From assembly GCA_947652605.1 (NCBI GenBank), contig OX393579.1:40492970-40556969 (forward strand): 64,000 nucleotides of DNA, written 5' to 3'. This DNA comes from Elmis aenea. Taxonomy: Eukaryota; Arthropoda; Insecta; Coleoptera; Elmidae. The notes below the pieces were generated by a model. It did not search any database, was not told the DNA's origin, and worked only from the letters and a program-made list of their open reading frames with translations. Every line of letters starts with the position of its first letter. Position 1 is the first letter of the stretch. Of this stretch, positions 21,817 to 32,616 are shown piece after piece. The position numbers and the translations under genes are program-made.

Positions 21817-24157
21817 CCTTTACTTAATCTAAGTCCTCTAACATAAATGAATTATAAATATGTTTTTTGCAGGTGAGCACATTTTGAGCAAACCATGGCG
21901 GTTATTATATTAAAAAGACTTGACTTTTAAATAATTATGACTTACTTTGAAATGTACCGGTGTGAAAGTACCATGAAACATAAAAAAGGAATATCGATCA
22001 CTGGTCCCTTCGATTAATCAGCGCGTATTTGTTTTAATTTAAATTTGGTTATTCTGTGAATTATTTTGCTTAGAAGTTACGGCACATATTCCTGTTCTGC
22101 TATTTAGTAACTTAATTTGACATAACTGTTTTTGAATATTGTGTTTCTTTCTGTAGAAACAAATATTTATTGACATACTACTTTAGAATAGCCATTTTTA
22201 TATTGATATGAAGAATATAGTCATGTTAATTTTTTGTAATTTATCTTTAATTTTGATTACTATTGGGTAATGTTTTGCAGACATTTTTTTAAAGAGTAGC
22301 TCCTCGGATAGGACATATATTTTAACTAATGCATGAAGTGGCAACTGATAATTTTGGCCTTATTAAAAATAAAAACTGTAATGTTGAATTTCTAACAGGT
22401 AATCGCAATTTTTACGGACAAATCCAATCGACGCATTAAAAGTGGGACACAGTTTCCTTTTTTTTTGTGTTGTGCTTGAATTTTGTGTAAACAGAAACGT
22501 ATTTAAAGACACGATTGTGTATAATATAGAAAATCGAAGTTGCTGTTGGCGGATGTTGCATTACGATCAATGCAAAGAATAGCTTTATTTTAGGTTAGTC
22601 ACTATCAAAGACAAACAGTTTTTGCGTTGTTGAAAAAGTCGAGAGCGTAAATAATTGAAATTAATTTTTAACTCGTTTAATTTAATTGCGAATTATTTGC
22701 GGACACAATTTAATAAGCGAAAATCGTACAACTTCGATAGTACGTATACGTAAATGTATGACAAATTTGAAGACAATGTGTAAATCGAACAAAGAGGTTC
22801 ACTGTTCTATAATTTTGGAAATAGTCCACTTTATTTGTTGCTTTTGATTATATACATATGTTTAATAAGAGGTTAAAAATACATTATTTTCGTAACATCC
22901 CGGAAGGTGGCGTTAGAGTTTCGAGCACGGCGAACAGTTGAAAAAACATTTTGTTTATCGTGTAGGACTGTAGGACGCTAAATGTTTATATGTTTAAATA
23001 CTTTGCAATCAGCATGTAGAGATTACGCCCAATTACCAATTAAATTATTAATTTTTTAATTGTCAAAAGCACGCGTTGGTTTACACTTTGCAGTACTGAG
23101 ACACGATTTACTGTTTTTATATTTTTGTAAATTAAATAAGGTTAATTAAAAATATAGTTGTATTTAAATGTACAGAATATCATTAATACAAGTAAATTAT
23201 TTTGTGAATCAGTATAAATTTAATTTTGTAATAACTGAATTAGTAGCTTTAACCCGGGCAAATTTAATTTAGTAATTCCTTTTTTTATACATGGATGTTT
23301 GTGAAATGGGTTAAACGACAATTCAATACTTGCAGCCTGAATCGTGGTTTTAGGTGGCTTATTTTCAATGAAATAAAGAAGGAGATACATACTGTGAAAA
23401 ATCCATGAAAGAAAAATGGCATTGAAATCACCTACTCAATGTATACGTTTTAGCTCCACCTAATTCCTAGAGGGCTAGTTTCACTTTTGTTGTTTATGAA
23501 AGGCTAAAAATCAGAGAAATGGGAACATCTATGCGTATTCATTAGACTTGTTTTACGAAATTTTGTGTTCGTAAAGCAGTGGTATGTATGGTGGTATGCC
23601 AGGGGTTCGTAGTCATTTGTTCATTCTACTCGCGTATATTGTAAATAACAGGATATACTCCATATTTGGAGTACTGGGAAGTTCATAAGTGCCATAGAGT
23701 ATGAAGGGTTATGTATTAAAATATGTTGTTTATATGCAAGTGCAGGGTCATAGTTTGGCACCTGAAGTTGTTTAAATTTCTATCAATTTTTATTATCTAC
23801 CATTAAGCTTTAATGTTTTTTTATACTTGTAAATTTAAAATTTAATTTTAATTGTTTTTAAACGAATGTTATGAACAAAGCGGGTATAACACCTTTATTG
23901 TTTCAGTTTGTATATACACACTACATGCAAAAGGGTGCACGCTAATGGCCCGCGGGCTTCTGCGACGCTCTGAACATTTGCAGGAGTACTAGCTTCTCCT
24001 TAATTCACCAGGACACCTTTCAGTAACAGCATTAGTTTGTGTGTTAAAGTTTAAAAAAAAAACAGATTTCTTTCCACACATTCTTTTAATATCCAAAAAA
24101 ACAATTTATACTACTTGAAAACAATTAATTAAATTTTATTATACGATGAGGAAAATA
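21817..24157. other. Unassigned AT-rich DNA
   Basis: No gene, splice pair with open frame or paired repeat ends were recognised in 2.3 kb. A short AAGGGTGCACGCTAATGGCC stretch near 23931 and GCCCGCGGGC after it may be the remains of a hAT MITE. Confidence 0.45.
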
Positions 24158-24609
24158 CAGTGGAACCTCTATTTTCGTCAGCCCCTAGATTCGTCAAATC
24201 CAATATCCGTCACATTTTTTTCTGCTCTGATATTCGTCTAAAAATCCAATATTCATCACGAAATTTAAAAAAAAAACAGGCAGAAACCGACAACATTAGA
24301 CATTTTTTTTACTAAATCGAGTGCTAGTGAATCGTCGCGAAAGGAACATAAAAGACATCGATCACCAACATTTGAGTTACCCCATGTTTCAATGAAAGTT
24401 GACTAACCTTCTACAGTAAATAATTATTCCTTTCCTCCTCTTCAGCTTGTGCCATCATCGCTCCTCATTGGAGATAAACTTCTGGTAAAATTTTTTGTTC
24501 TACTCGTATTCTGGACTGGGAACAGATAATTCCAATTTGAGTTAAAACCCATGGAAAAAAATTGATTCCATGTTCGTCCGATTCAGTAGGAACGAATTAA
24601 TGACGAATA

Positions 24610-27452
24610 CAGGGTGCCCATTTTTCTAACCTGTTGTATGGGTAACTCCGTTAATATTAGAGATACAGAAACGTTTAAATTAGCAAATTTGTGCAGAATT
24701 TAAAGAAAAATCTGATGCCATTTTCAAATTTGACCTACGTCATCAACTTTTTGAAATATTTTGAAAAAACTGAAAAAGGTCGATTTTTTCAAACTTGAAT
24801 AATTCCGTAACCATATGAGTTAAAACCAAAATAAAAATTTGCTTTTATAGATGATTTTACGTAGATTTCAAATATGTTAACGAAATTTTCATAGCACTCT
24901 CGATTTCCGAGTTCTAGCACAAACTTGCATTTTTTTAAATGGAAGTCATAGTTGGCTATGGTCTTATTAAAAAGGTTATTTTTTTCTCGTTTCAATGATA
25001 TAAGGGTTGTTATGCTTTACTTTTGTAGTTTTTCTTTAAATAAGCAAAAATCATTTTACATGTTCACTGCCTACTAATACGAGTAGATGGGAGTTATCCT
25101 GTGTTAATGTTCTTTTTTTTTCGATGTGACATTTAAGAGTTGTCCACAGAACATACACAAGCAGAATGGAAATCTCCTAGTTACAAAACGAAACCGTATT
25201 AGACTGCCATCTAAATAAGGCGCTGTGAACTTTTTAGCAAAGAAATGAACCGTAGCACGCGACTCTAGCGCCCAATTTATAAGGATTGTTCAAGCACGGC
25301 TGTGTACAATCCGACGAACTGTCGGGCATGCGTAGTATCGATGCTCTGACCGTTTGTTAGATCGTACATAGCCCTGCTTATTAAACAAACCTATACTTAA
25401 CTTTAATATTTCTGATTAAAAAAATATAATTCATTTTAAAACAATATAAAATTGTTTGATAGAATTACTAAAACCTTATATTATTTGGTTATAAATTAAA
25501 ATACGCAAAAAAAAACGAAAATTAAAATAATACAAATATATTCATAAAACTGTAGTACATAGCACTATAACATCGTTAACAAAAACATAAAAAAGGAGCA
25601 TATAATTAATTAGTCATTTTAAATGGATAAAACCCTAGTAAAAATTTATTTTGTGTGGTTTACAATGTCGTCCTACATTTATTATATTTACATACTATTT
25701 TGACATTTTTATGCTTAATTTGCTAAAATAAGATAATAATGATCTTAAACGAAATCATTAAGAAAATTAAAAATGCTTTTTAAATATGTAAATGTATTTT
25801 GAATACAGATTTGAAAGCTAAACATTTTTTCTTTCTTGATTCTCCCAAAACAGTTATATTTAGCGAGTTGAAGACTTTATTTTTTAAATAGCGCGATAGC
25901 TAATATTTTATTTTCAGTCGTATATTTCCTACCTCTTTTCTTCCTAACTGCATTATTAATTTGGTTCCAAAAAGAAATTCCAACTGTTGGAGAAAGTTTC
26001 TCCGTTAGTTTAATAAAGGACGTTTTCACTGAAAATTTTGTAGCTCGCGATTAGGGTCCGGAAAGTTGTGCATTATAGTTTCTGTACCGCTGCAGTTTAT
26101 TATGCAACATTTTCTCTTCATGTTTTATGAGTATTTGTTAAGTTTTTTAAATATTTATTACCACTTATTACTTTTATTTTTGACTTTGTTTACAATAAAT
26201 TAAAGTTGACGCCAGGTATCTATTACCATTTTAAATTTAAATTTCTGCGCTACTATGTTAGCAACCAATCATAATAATGTGTGTAGTTGTTGTGCTACTA
26301 AAATTAGTGGAATCTGTAACTATCTTAAACATTTTTACTAGCGCCACCTGAATAAGGCGCTTGGTACTAAATCAAATTACGGTATTGCGTATGCATATGG
26401 AAGTGCCACCACCCTGGAGTTGTCTCTTATCGTTAGTGTAGCAGTTATTAGCCAGTTACAAATTTTAAAAACAAAACCTTATAATTTGTCAAATAACATT
26501 TATTGTTTGTTATACGTATAAATCTCTCTCTCGTGTTGATCAAAATTTATGATTGACTTAATGTCAATTTCAAAAACAATGTTTTCTAATGGAGAAAGAA
26601 ACGACATGCTTTTTTATTACTAGGCTTGTAATAGGTAGAAATAGTAGAAATTATTCAAGTGATATGTATTTGCAAAGATTTATGGAAAGGGGGCAACCAA
26701 GAAAGAAATTATTTTCGTTATTAGAAACCAATTTAAAAAAATACAGTTCATTTACAAAATCCAAAGGTTTGAAAATTAAATTTAAGCAAGAAGATGAAGA
26801 GAGAGTCCTAGAATACGTAAATTATAAACCAACATCATCTACCCTACCCGGGAGTTGTCCCTTGAATGTGGTGTCAACTGAAAAGGTTGTAACTGCCTAA
26901 TAATTGCTACACTAACGATAAGAGACAACTCTTAAATGTCACATCGAAAAAAAAAGAACATCAACACAGGATAACTCCCATCTATTAGTAGGCAGTGAAC
27001 ATGTAAAATGATTTTTGCTTATTTAAAGAAAAACTACAAAAGTTAAGCATAACAACCCTTATATCATTGAAACGAGAAAAAAATAACCTTTTTAATAAGA
27101 CCATAGCCAACTATGACTTCCATTTAAAAAAATGCAAGTTTGTGCTAGAACTCGGAAATCGAGAGTGCTATGAAAATTTCGTTAACATATTTGAAATCTA
27201 CGTAAAAACATCTATAAAAGCCAATTTTTATTTTGGTTCTAACTCATATGGTTCCGGAATTATTTAAGTTTGAAAAAATCGACCTTTTTCAGTTTTTTCA
27301 AAATATTTCAAAAAGTTGATGACGTAGGTCAAATTTGAAAATGGCATCAAATTTTCCTTTAAATTCTGCACAAATTTGCTAATTTAAACGTTTCTGTATC
27401 TCTAATATTAACGGAGTTACCCATACAACAGGTTAGAAAAATGGGCACCCTG
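24610..27452 (+). mobile_element. 2.8 kb foldback transposon with about 530 bp arms and DUF4817 remnant
   Basis: It begins CAGGGTGCCCATTTTTC and ends with the inverse GGGCACCCTG, with TA on both sides (24608-24609 and 27453-27454). The arms run to about 25144 on the left and from about 26923 on the right. They are nearly identical, so the same 60-odd-codon frame appears in mirror image at 24789-24995 and 27067-27267. The hairpin core TCATAGTTGGCTATGG (24946-24961) recurs inverted at 27101-27116. The 1.8 kb interior holds a DUF4817-like frame (26589-26900). A second inverted pair, AGTTGTCTCTTATCGTTAG, lies at about 26415 and 26925. Two direct copies of a GCC(A)TCTAAATAAGGCGCT-like block lie near 25206 and 26345. 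Confidence 0.92.
26589..26900 (+). pseudogene. DUF4817-type helix-turn-helix transposase N-terminal remnant
   Basis: This 103-residue frame contains NSRNYSSDMYLQRFMERGQP, KKLFSLLETNLKKYSSF and EDEERVLEYVNYKPTSST. The order follows the DUF4817 domain of insect transposon proteins: GNxRxAxxxYxERFPxRxxP, then FxRLxxxLxxxGSF, then EERVLxxVxxNPxxSTR. No catalytic core follows, and after the TSST block the frame loses similarity. It sits in the interior of the 24610-27452 foldback and marks its likely parent. The start Met is arbitrary, since upstream similarity is absent. It could be expressed as a DNA-binding fragment, but it is more likely dead. Confidence 0.68.
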
Positions 27453-27469
27453 TATAGAGGTTCGTTCTA

Positions 27470-27793
27470 TTGTTTTATTCAGAAGTCGTCGTTGCTCGAT
27501 TTAAACTTATTTTAGGTAATATTTTTTTGAAAGTTGAGCAAAAAAAAACACTTTCAATCTGGTGTACTTCACTTTTTGTGGGAGTTACAAAATGTGAAGA
27601 ACAGTTTCTCAGAACTAATTCTTTATACACCTTCTAAGCATACCATCGAGAACAGCCACTCTTTCATGATCCTAATAAATTACGGAACGGAGTTGAAAAT
27701 ATTTTTTATTAAATTTAATTAAAACCGTGGTTGACGCGAACTTGATTATGAATAATTGGACTGATTTTTTATAAACCCTATCAATATAGCTTA
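27470..27793. other. Unassigned AT-rich DNA
   Basis: Nothing was recognised in these 324 bases between the pogo-like MITE and the mariner element. Confidence 0.5.
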
Positions 27794-28366
27794 CGAGGTC
27801 TGTCTATAAAATAACGGGACTGGTTCAAAAAAGGATATTTATTTAGAATTTATGGAAATTCTTTTGTTTATCTGTGACGTTTTCACCCTCCAAGGACTCA
27901 AAACGGGTTCCTTTTAGCATAGATTTTATTTTTGGGAAAAGGAAGAAGTCACAGGGGGCTAAATCAGGTGAACAGGGAGGATGTTCCAGAGTTGCAATCC
28001 GTTTTTCAACCAAAAACTGCCTCATGGAGAACCTTCTGTGTCACTCAAACACTCGCGTACGGGACATGCAGTCTTCCCCATAAGCCTGAGTAAGCATCTG
28101 CAAATACTTCGTTGGTGTTTTGTTCAATTTCACCAAAAAATTCAAATTCACACGTTGTTTAATTTTAGAACTCCAACATTAACAGCAAGCGAGGTGAAAT
28201 GCAAGCACACTTAACCACGACTGACGAACTTTGAGGGTCCGATAGTGCTGAGGTTTGCTCTGCAGGCTCAACACGTCCAAGGTGACCATCCCTGTGCTGT
28301 CATTTGACTCTCTTTGTTTTAAACTGAGCTACAAAGCCAGTCCCGTTACTTTATAGACATACCTTG
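27794..28366 (-). mobile_element. Internally deleted mariner element
   Basis: The inverted ends share GTCTATAAAATAACGGGACTGG (left) and its near-inverse CCAGTCCCGTTACTTTATAGAC (right), with TA on both sides (27792-27793 and 28367-28368). The 573 bp are about half of a full-length mariner. Remnants of both ends of the transposase gene remain on the minus strand, joined by an internal deletion. The terminal repeats are well kept, so it could in principle have been moved by a related full-length copy. Confidence 0.9.
27843..28160 (-). pseudogene. mariner transposase, N- and C-terminal parts joined by deletion
   Basis: Read on the minus strand, 28160-28043 gives KQRVNLNFLVKLNKTPTKYL then QMLTQAYGEDCMSRTRVFE, the start of a mariner transposase. 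Immediately after, from 28025, the reading is MRQFLVEKRIATLEHPPCSP and DLAPCDFFLFPKIKSMLKG, the C-terminal region with the third catalytic Asp (APCDFFLF). The middle, with the first two catalytic Asp residues, is missing. The first part also carries a stop (TGA) directly after VFE, and the two parts are in different frames. It cannot encode active transposase. Confidence 0.9.
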
Positions 28367-28747
28367 TATGTTTCTATTCGAACGCCAACATTATCTTCCG
28401 GCTAAAAGTTGCAGTAGATGTCCTTAATATTAATTGCACCATATGCGAAAATTTTTATCCAACGGTACAGACATTTTAGTGAATTTTCTCTCTGTAGAGT
28501 TTTCGAAGAATTTGTTTAGCGGTACATTTTTTTCACACCGAATAAATTTCCATAATGTGTTGCATTTTCTATAAAAAAAGTATTTTATCAGGTGAAAAGC
28601 TCGTTTTTGCTCGATTGTGAAGGCGCCAGCCACTTGATTTGCAAAAATCGGAAATGTGCTTTGAAATAAGTTTATGGTAAAGCAGAATATATGAAATATG
28701 AATTTGAAACTCGAAATTTTCCTGTGTATCGGACATTTTATTACAAG
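28367..28747. other. Unassigned DNA with a 109-codon minus-strand frame
   Basis: A minus-strand open frame spans 28430-28759 (MDALLVIKCPIHRKISSFKF...). It resembles no family I know, is rich in Phe, Lys and Asn as expected of AT-rich DNA, and its start runs into the neighbouring hAT element. I do not call it a gene. Confidence 0.4.
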
Positions 28748-29364
28748 TAGGGCATCCAAAATTACCGTTTTTGTTTTACCGGTAAATATTTTAAGTGAAA
28801 ACCGCTTAACCGGTAAATTACCGGTAATTTTTTTAAATTGAAAATTTGGTGTGTTAGTACCTACTACTACTTATTAGCAAGCCATATTTTTATAGTATGT
28901 GCAAAGGGGTAATTAACAATAACCTATAAGTTTTAATTAAAGTTGAATACATTAACAAAAAAACAATAAACATGTACATTATTTCTTAATAAACAAAGCA
29001 AAATTTATTTAAAGAGATAATAATTAACAATAACAAATACGAAATAAGTTCAATACATTAACAAAACAATAATCAATTCTTAATGTAACAGACCCGACTC
29101 AGCAAAACACCCTTTTAAATATTTAGACCAGCTCTTTCTGAGAATTAAATGTGCAGCAGTACATAAATCTAATCACTCAGACGTTCGAATTTTCGTTCAT
29201 ATTGCCCCTGCAGAAGAAAAGGCTTTCTGCCTTAACACTCGTGGGTTTCACTGTGAGAAGGTGGTTCGAAGTTACCGGTATTTGTTGTCAAAATTTACCG
29301 GTAATTTCGGTAATCATATTGGCCGGTAAAACCGGTTAATCGTTTACCGGTAATGGAACCCTTA
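28748..29364 (-). mobile_element. hAT non-autonomous element, TTACCGGTAA family
   Basis: It begins TAGGGCATCCAAAATTACCG and ends TTACCGGTAATGGAACCCTTA, so the ends share (T/C)AGGG...CC...TTACCGG. The flanks ATTACAAG (28740-28747) and ATTACAAT (29365-29372) match at 7 of 8 bases. Both ends are packed with ACCGGTAA motifs. The middle holds a minus-strand hAT transposase tail at 29128-29241. Confidence 0.85.
29128..29241 (-). pseudogene. hAT transposase C-terminal remnant
   Basis: The minus strand reads RVLRQKAFSSAGAI, stop, TKIRTSE, stop, LDLCTAAHLILRKSW. It aligns in order with the hAT dimerisation-domain signature (ERAFSSAGxxxTKxRxxLSDxxLDxLxFLxxxW). Two in-frame stops make it dead. It is too far drifted to relate to the tails at 10061 or 3369 by eye. 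It belongs to the TTACCGGTAA element. Confidence 0.72.
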
Positions 29365-30719
29365 ATTACAATAATCTTTACATAAAGACTGCCTTGAAAG
29401 CTTGAAACTGTACTAGAAAATTCTGAAGCGTTGTAGGTTTCTTTTGGTTTAGTTTTATCAATGTTATTCTGCCGACTGCATTATAATGTTAAAATTTAAA
29501 AAATTTTCATGAAACAAGCATGGCCACATGTATCGCGCGTTATCAAGGCCAAAATATTTTGAACTAGGTCAGTTAAAATCTGAAACTCAATTCGAATAGT
29601 AACGCCAAATTCAGTTAACGGCGATTTTTGATATTTTTTTCCCCGTAACCGTTTTATATCTTGAGGTGCATATTGAATATTTTTGTTTAATACGAATTTA
29701 ATGGAATGTTTTAAAGGTTGGCACGTATACACAAACACAGTGTGTGCATATCTCTTTAAAAAAATGCAATTCAGCTATCAATGGCGGTTATCGTGATGTA
29801 CAGTTATTAAATTAGAAGGTCGAGCCAAATTCAGCTTTTTTGTTTTAAGTAATACAAATGATTGTCCTATTTATTTTCTTTTATATTGTGGTTTGGGTTC
29901 GTTGCTTCAGAAATGTATCGATGCCGACTTTGAGAAAATAGCAAGATGGTGTAACTTGCTGCAGTAATTAAATGAGATTTACGTGGTAAACAGATCCAGA
30001 ATTACTTGTTGAGCTTTTTTTTTGTTGAAATTGTAAAATTTATGAAATTTTCTGGAAGGTTTAAAGAATATTTGACGCTTTATTTCTGGTTGAATGGTGG
30101 TGAAATTTTTGCTGACGTTTGTAGGAGATACTGAAAAGTTGATATCGAGCGTTCATGTGTAGACGCCTTAAATGTCAAATGTAGACCAATGTTTTTTGTT
30201 AAGTTACTATTTATTAACTTGACCTCTAAATTATATCATAAATATTTAAATTTTTGCCAAGTATCGTACAGGTACAGTTGTCCTTATGGTTGCGTCACAC
30301 TCAGACTTAATATTTTTTTAGTCTCCGACCTTTGATTTTACATTGAGTTGACTGTGGACGTGATTAAAAAAAATAAAAGATGCAAAGTTTGACGACCAAA
30401 ACGATTTGCCAGCTACACGTAAAAACAAAAGCTGCGAATTGTAGTCGCTGTTTAGATTATGGTATGTCATGACCTTGACAGGCTAATCATGCAAAGTAGC
30501 GTAATATTGTTTAGTTGATTTGATGATTGCAGTGACATTAATTTAGTTTTAATTCCGTAGCGAAATCTACCGGCGAAAAGCACAAGTATTGTTTACATTC
30601 ATCCGTGATTGCGAAACCGGGGTATTGTTCTCGAACTGTTTAATTCTAAAATACGTCATCTCTCGAATATACATGCCCATTATGTTATTATTAGTAGCGT
30701 TGTAAAACGAGTGCGCTCT
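29365..30719. other. Unassigned AT-rich DNA
   Basis: No gene or element was recognised in 1.35 kb. Confidence 0.5.
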
Positions 30720-31050
30720 TAATGGCGCTAATTTTCCGGTAATTGGAAGGAAAGTTGGCGACCGCTATTTACACTATTAAACTGGTAACAAATTTGCGAT
30801 TATGTCGCGCTCCGGGAGCCGCATAACCGATGAATATCTGAGGAATTCCGCCATTGCTGGTGGGAAGCGAATGCAACAAGTGTCCGCGATCGATGCTCTC
30901 GGTAGAGTCAAGCCCTCTATACGGTAATCTGACCGTCGAGAGCGACTGGTTTCGCGCTCGTGCCCCGCTCATGGCGTTTTACAATCGGAGCCGGACGATA
31001 CCTTGTGTAGTGGTTACTTACACTAAAGAGCTCGTCGAGTCTTAATCCGC
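30720..31050 (+). other. CpG-richer patch, possible promoter or first-exon region
   Basis: The base composition changes sharply here, with many CG dinucleotides (TCGCGCTCCGGGAGCCGC, GTCCGCGATCGATGCTC, TTTCGCGCTCGTGCCCC). On the + strand a 41-codon frame starts at 30802 (MSRSGSRITDEYLRNSAIAG, continuing GKRMQQVSAIDALGRVKPSIR) and stops in a GGTAATCT that might be a donor site. A 67-codon minus-strand frame overlaps it. I recognise neither peptide. No transposon ends bracket the patch. It may be a gene's 5' region or an old GC-rich repeat. Confidence 0.35.
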
Positions 31051-32151
31051 TTTTCAGACTGGTTTTTAGATCGCTGTTAAATGGATCGTATTCGTGTTGA
31101 TTTTATAATTCTGTTTGTTTGCATTTCAAGTTAGTTACACGTTTTCTTGGCGTTTAAAGTTTAGCAAATGAGTGCTAATCAATATGCCTCTTATGTGTTT
31201 TGTAAATTATTTTTTTTATTGCGTTGGCTTTGTTTACTACCTAAGTTACACCGGAAACAACCACGTGTTGCATAAGTTTATTACAGCTCCTTTATGTACA
31301 TCCTGCACGATTTTTGAAAACAAAGTTGTTTACGACATAAATTAAATTTTTATTTTCATTAAGAAATACGTTAAGGTACACCATATAGTATTTCTTTAAT
31401 GTTCAGATTTAAGAAAAAATTGTCTAGATACAAATTTGAGGATAACTAATATTTACTGTTGGGGAATAAGAGGGCATTCTATAGCGGCCGTTTCTAAATC
31501 CTTTAAAGTTTAAAGAATAATTTGACTTTTTAAAAATTTAATAAAAATCATCACACGAAAGACGAATGAAACTTTTCCACCCCAAAAATAATGCAAATGT
31601 AGACACGCAAAAGTAGATTTATTTATTAAAAATAATCCTTAGCACTTTGTAAGGTCGCAGCCTAGTACACGCTTGAAATTATTTAGGTGTAAGGTAAGCA
31701 GTAATACAACAATTAAAAAGCTATAAAGCGGTTTCTTGTTTAAATAAACATTATTATGAAAAATTGGGACGATTTTTAGTACCTACTCGCCTGTTTTGTT
31801 AAATCTTTTCATCGACACTTTTTTTGACAGCATATTATTTTGAAATCTTAACGTTTTCAATGAAATACTTTTACTAAGAACCGATTTAAATAAGTAACTA
31901 AAAATTGATAAGTAACTACAGTACGGTTTAGAGTAAAATAGATATCCACTGTAACTACTGCCATCTGGTTCAAGCTTTCCTAATCTGATCATATCTGTTC
32001 TAATGTGATCCGGTAGTACTATTATAAGCTACGACATGGGCGGTGATACCCAGGCGCGTCGACAGCTAACGCTGAGCCTGTGGAAAATTACTTATTGGAC
32101 CCTGCATTATCATTAATTTATTATTATTCACAATTACAAAATTATACTTAC
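31051..32151. other. Unassigned AT-rich DNA
   Basis: Nothing was recognised. A short GC-richer stretch lies at 32030-32085 (GGCGCGTCGACAGC). Confidence 0.5.
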
Positions 32152-32314
32152 CGGCTGAATCCTTGAAAATCGCAGTCCTGTGAAATCTTATTTCCTCCCT
32201 TCGCCGTCCTTCTCCAAGGGCCTTATACCCCCCAGTGTTCATTTCCAGAAAATTTGCCAGCTTATGAAGTAAAGTAATACAGGCGTAACTTACTTTACGA
32301 CCTCCCGTTTGATG
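32152..32314 (-). other. Candidate minus-strand exon with consensus donor
   Basis: On the minus strand, a frame open from about 32314 reads FHQTGGRKVSYACITLLHKL, ANFLEMNTGGYKALGEGRRR, then EEIRFHRTAIFKDSA. It meets a textbook donor (CCG|GTAAGTAT) whose first intron base is 32151. The frame stays open through the donor for a further 30 codons. Composition is GC-richer than the flanks. No family is recognised and no convincing acceptor was fixed, so it could be a 5' exon or part of an unidentified repeat. Confidence 0.3.
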
Positions 32315-32371
32315 AAACTATGACTTAACGATTTTTTTTTTTTGGAAAAAAAAAGTTAAAAACAACATTTA

Positions 32372-32608
32372 CCGAGCTCGGTGGCTGGTTGGTATGCAAC
32401 CTAACGAGTAAAATCGGGATGTCGTGGGTTCGAATCCCGCGGCCGTCTATCATCGTAAGGGTTTAAGGTGGTTTTCCCTACCTACTATAGACAAATGCTG
32501 TGACAGTACTTCTACCTACCCTTTCCTTGTTCCCCGCTCCCTCCTTCCGAACGCTAGTGACTTCAATGTCAAAGCGTCCTAAAACCCTCAAGTTAAAAAA
32601 AAAAACTA
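32372..32608 (+). repeat. tRNA-derived SINE, copy 1
   Basis: The head reads CCGAGCTCGGTGGCTGGTTGG (A-box-like), and a perfect B box, GGTTCGAATCC, stands at 32427-32437. This is the internal RNA polymerase III promoter of a tRNA-derived SINE. A tRNA-unrelated body follows, then a poly-A tract near 32595-32605. AACATTTA flanks it at 32364-32371 and 32609-32616, consistent with a target duplication. The tRNA-like part lacks a foldable acceptor stem, so it is not a functional tRNA gene. Confidence 0.88.
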
Positions 32609-32616
32609 AACATTTA

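Larger units (their letters stand above)
24158..27469. mobile_element. pogo/Tigger-like MITE split by a foldback element
   Basis: The left end, TA|CAGTGGAACCTCTATTTTCG, is typical of pogo-group elements. Inside it, ATTCGTC repeats occur. The matching right end is split. ...TTAATGACGAATA lies just left of 24610, and TAGAGGTTCGTTCTA lies just right of 27452. Rejoined, these mirror the left end (GACGAAAATAGAGGTTCCAC), with some decay. Without the insert the element would be about 470 bp. No pogo transposase was recognised. Confidence 0.7.

Noticed and set aside
24789..27267. Two nearly identical 66-68 codon frames, mirror images of each other
   Set aside because: They are the same stretch of the left and right arms of the 24610-27452 foldback, so their identity reflects the inverted repeat, not a duplicated gene.
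32372..32445. A tRNA gene
   Set aside because: A and B boxes are present, but the stems do not form a complete cloverleaf and a SINE body with poly-A follows; it is a tRNA-derived SINE.
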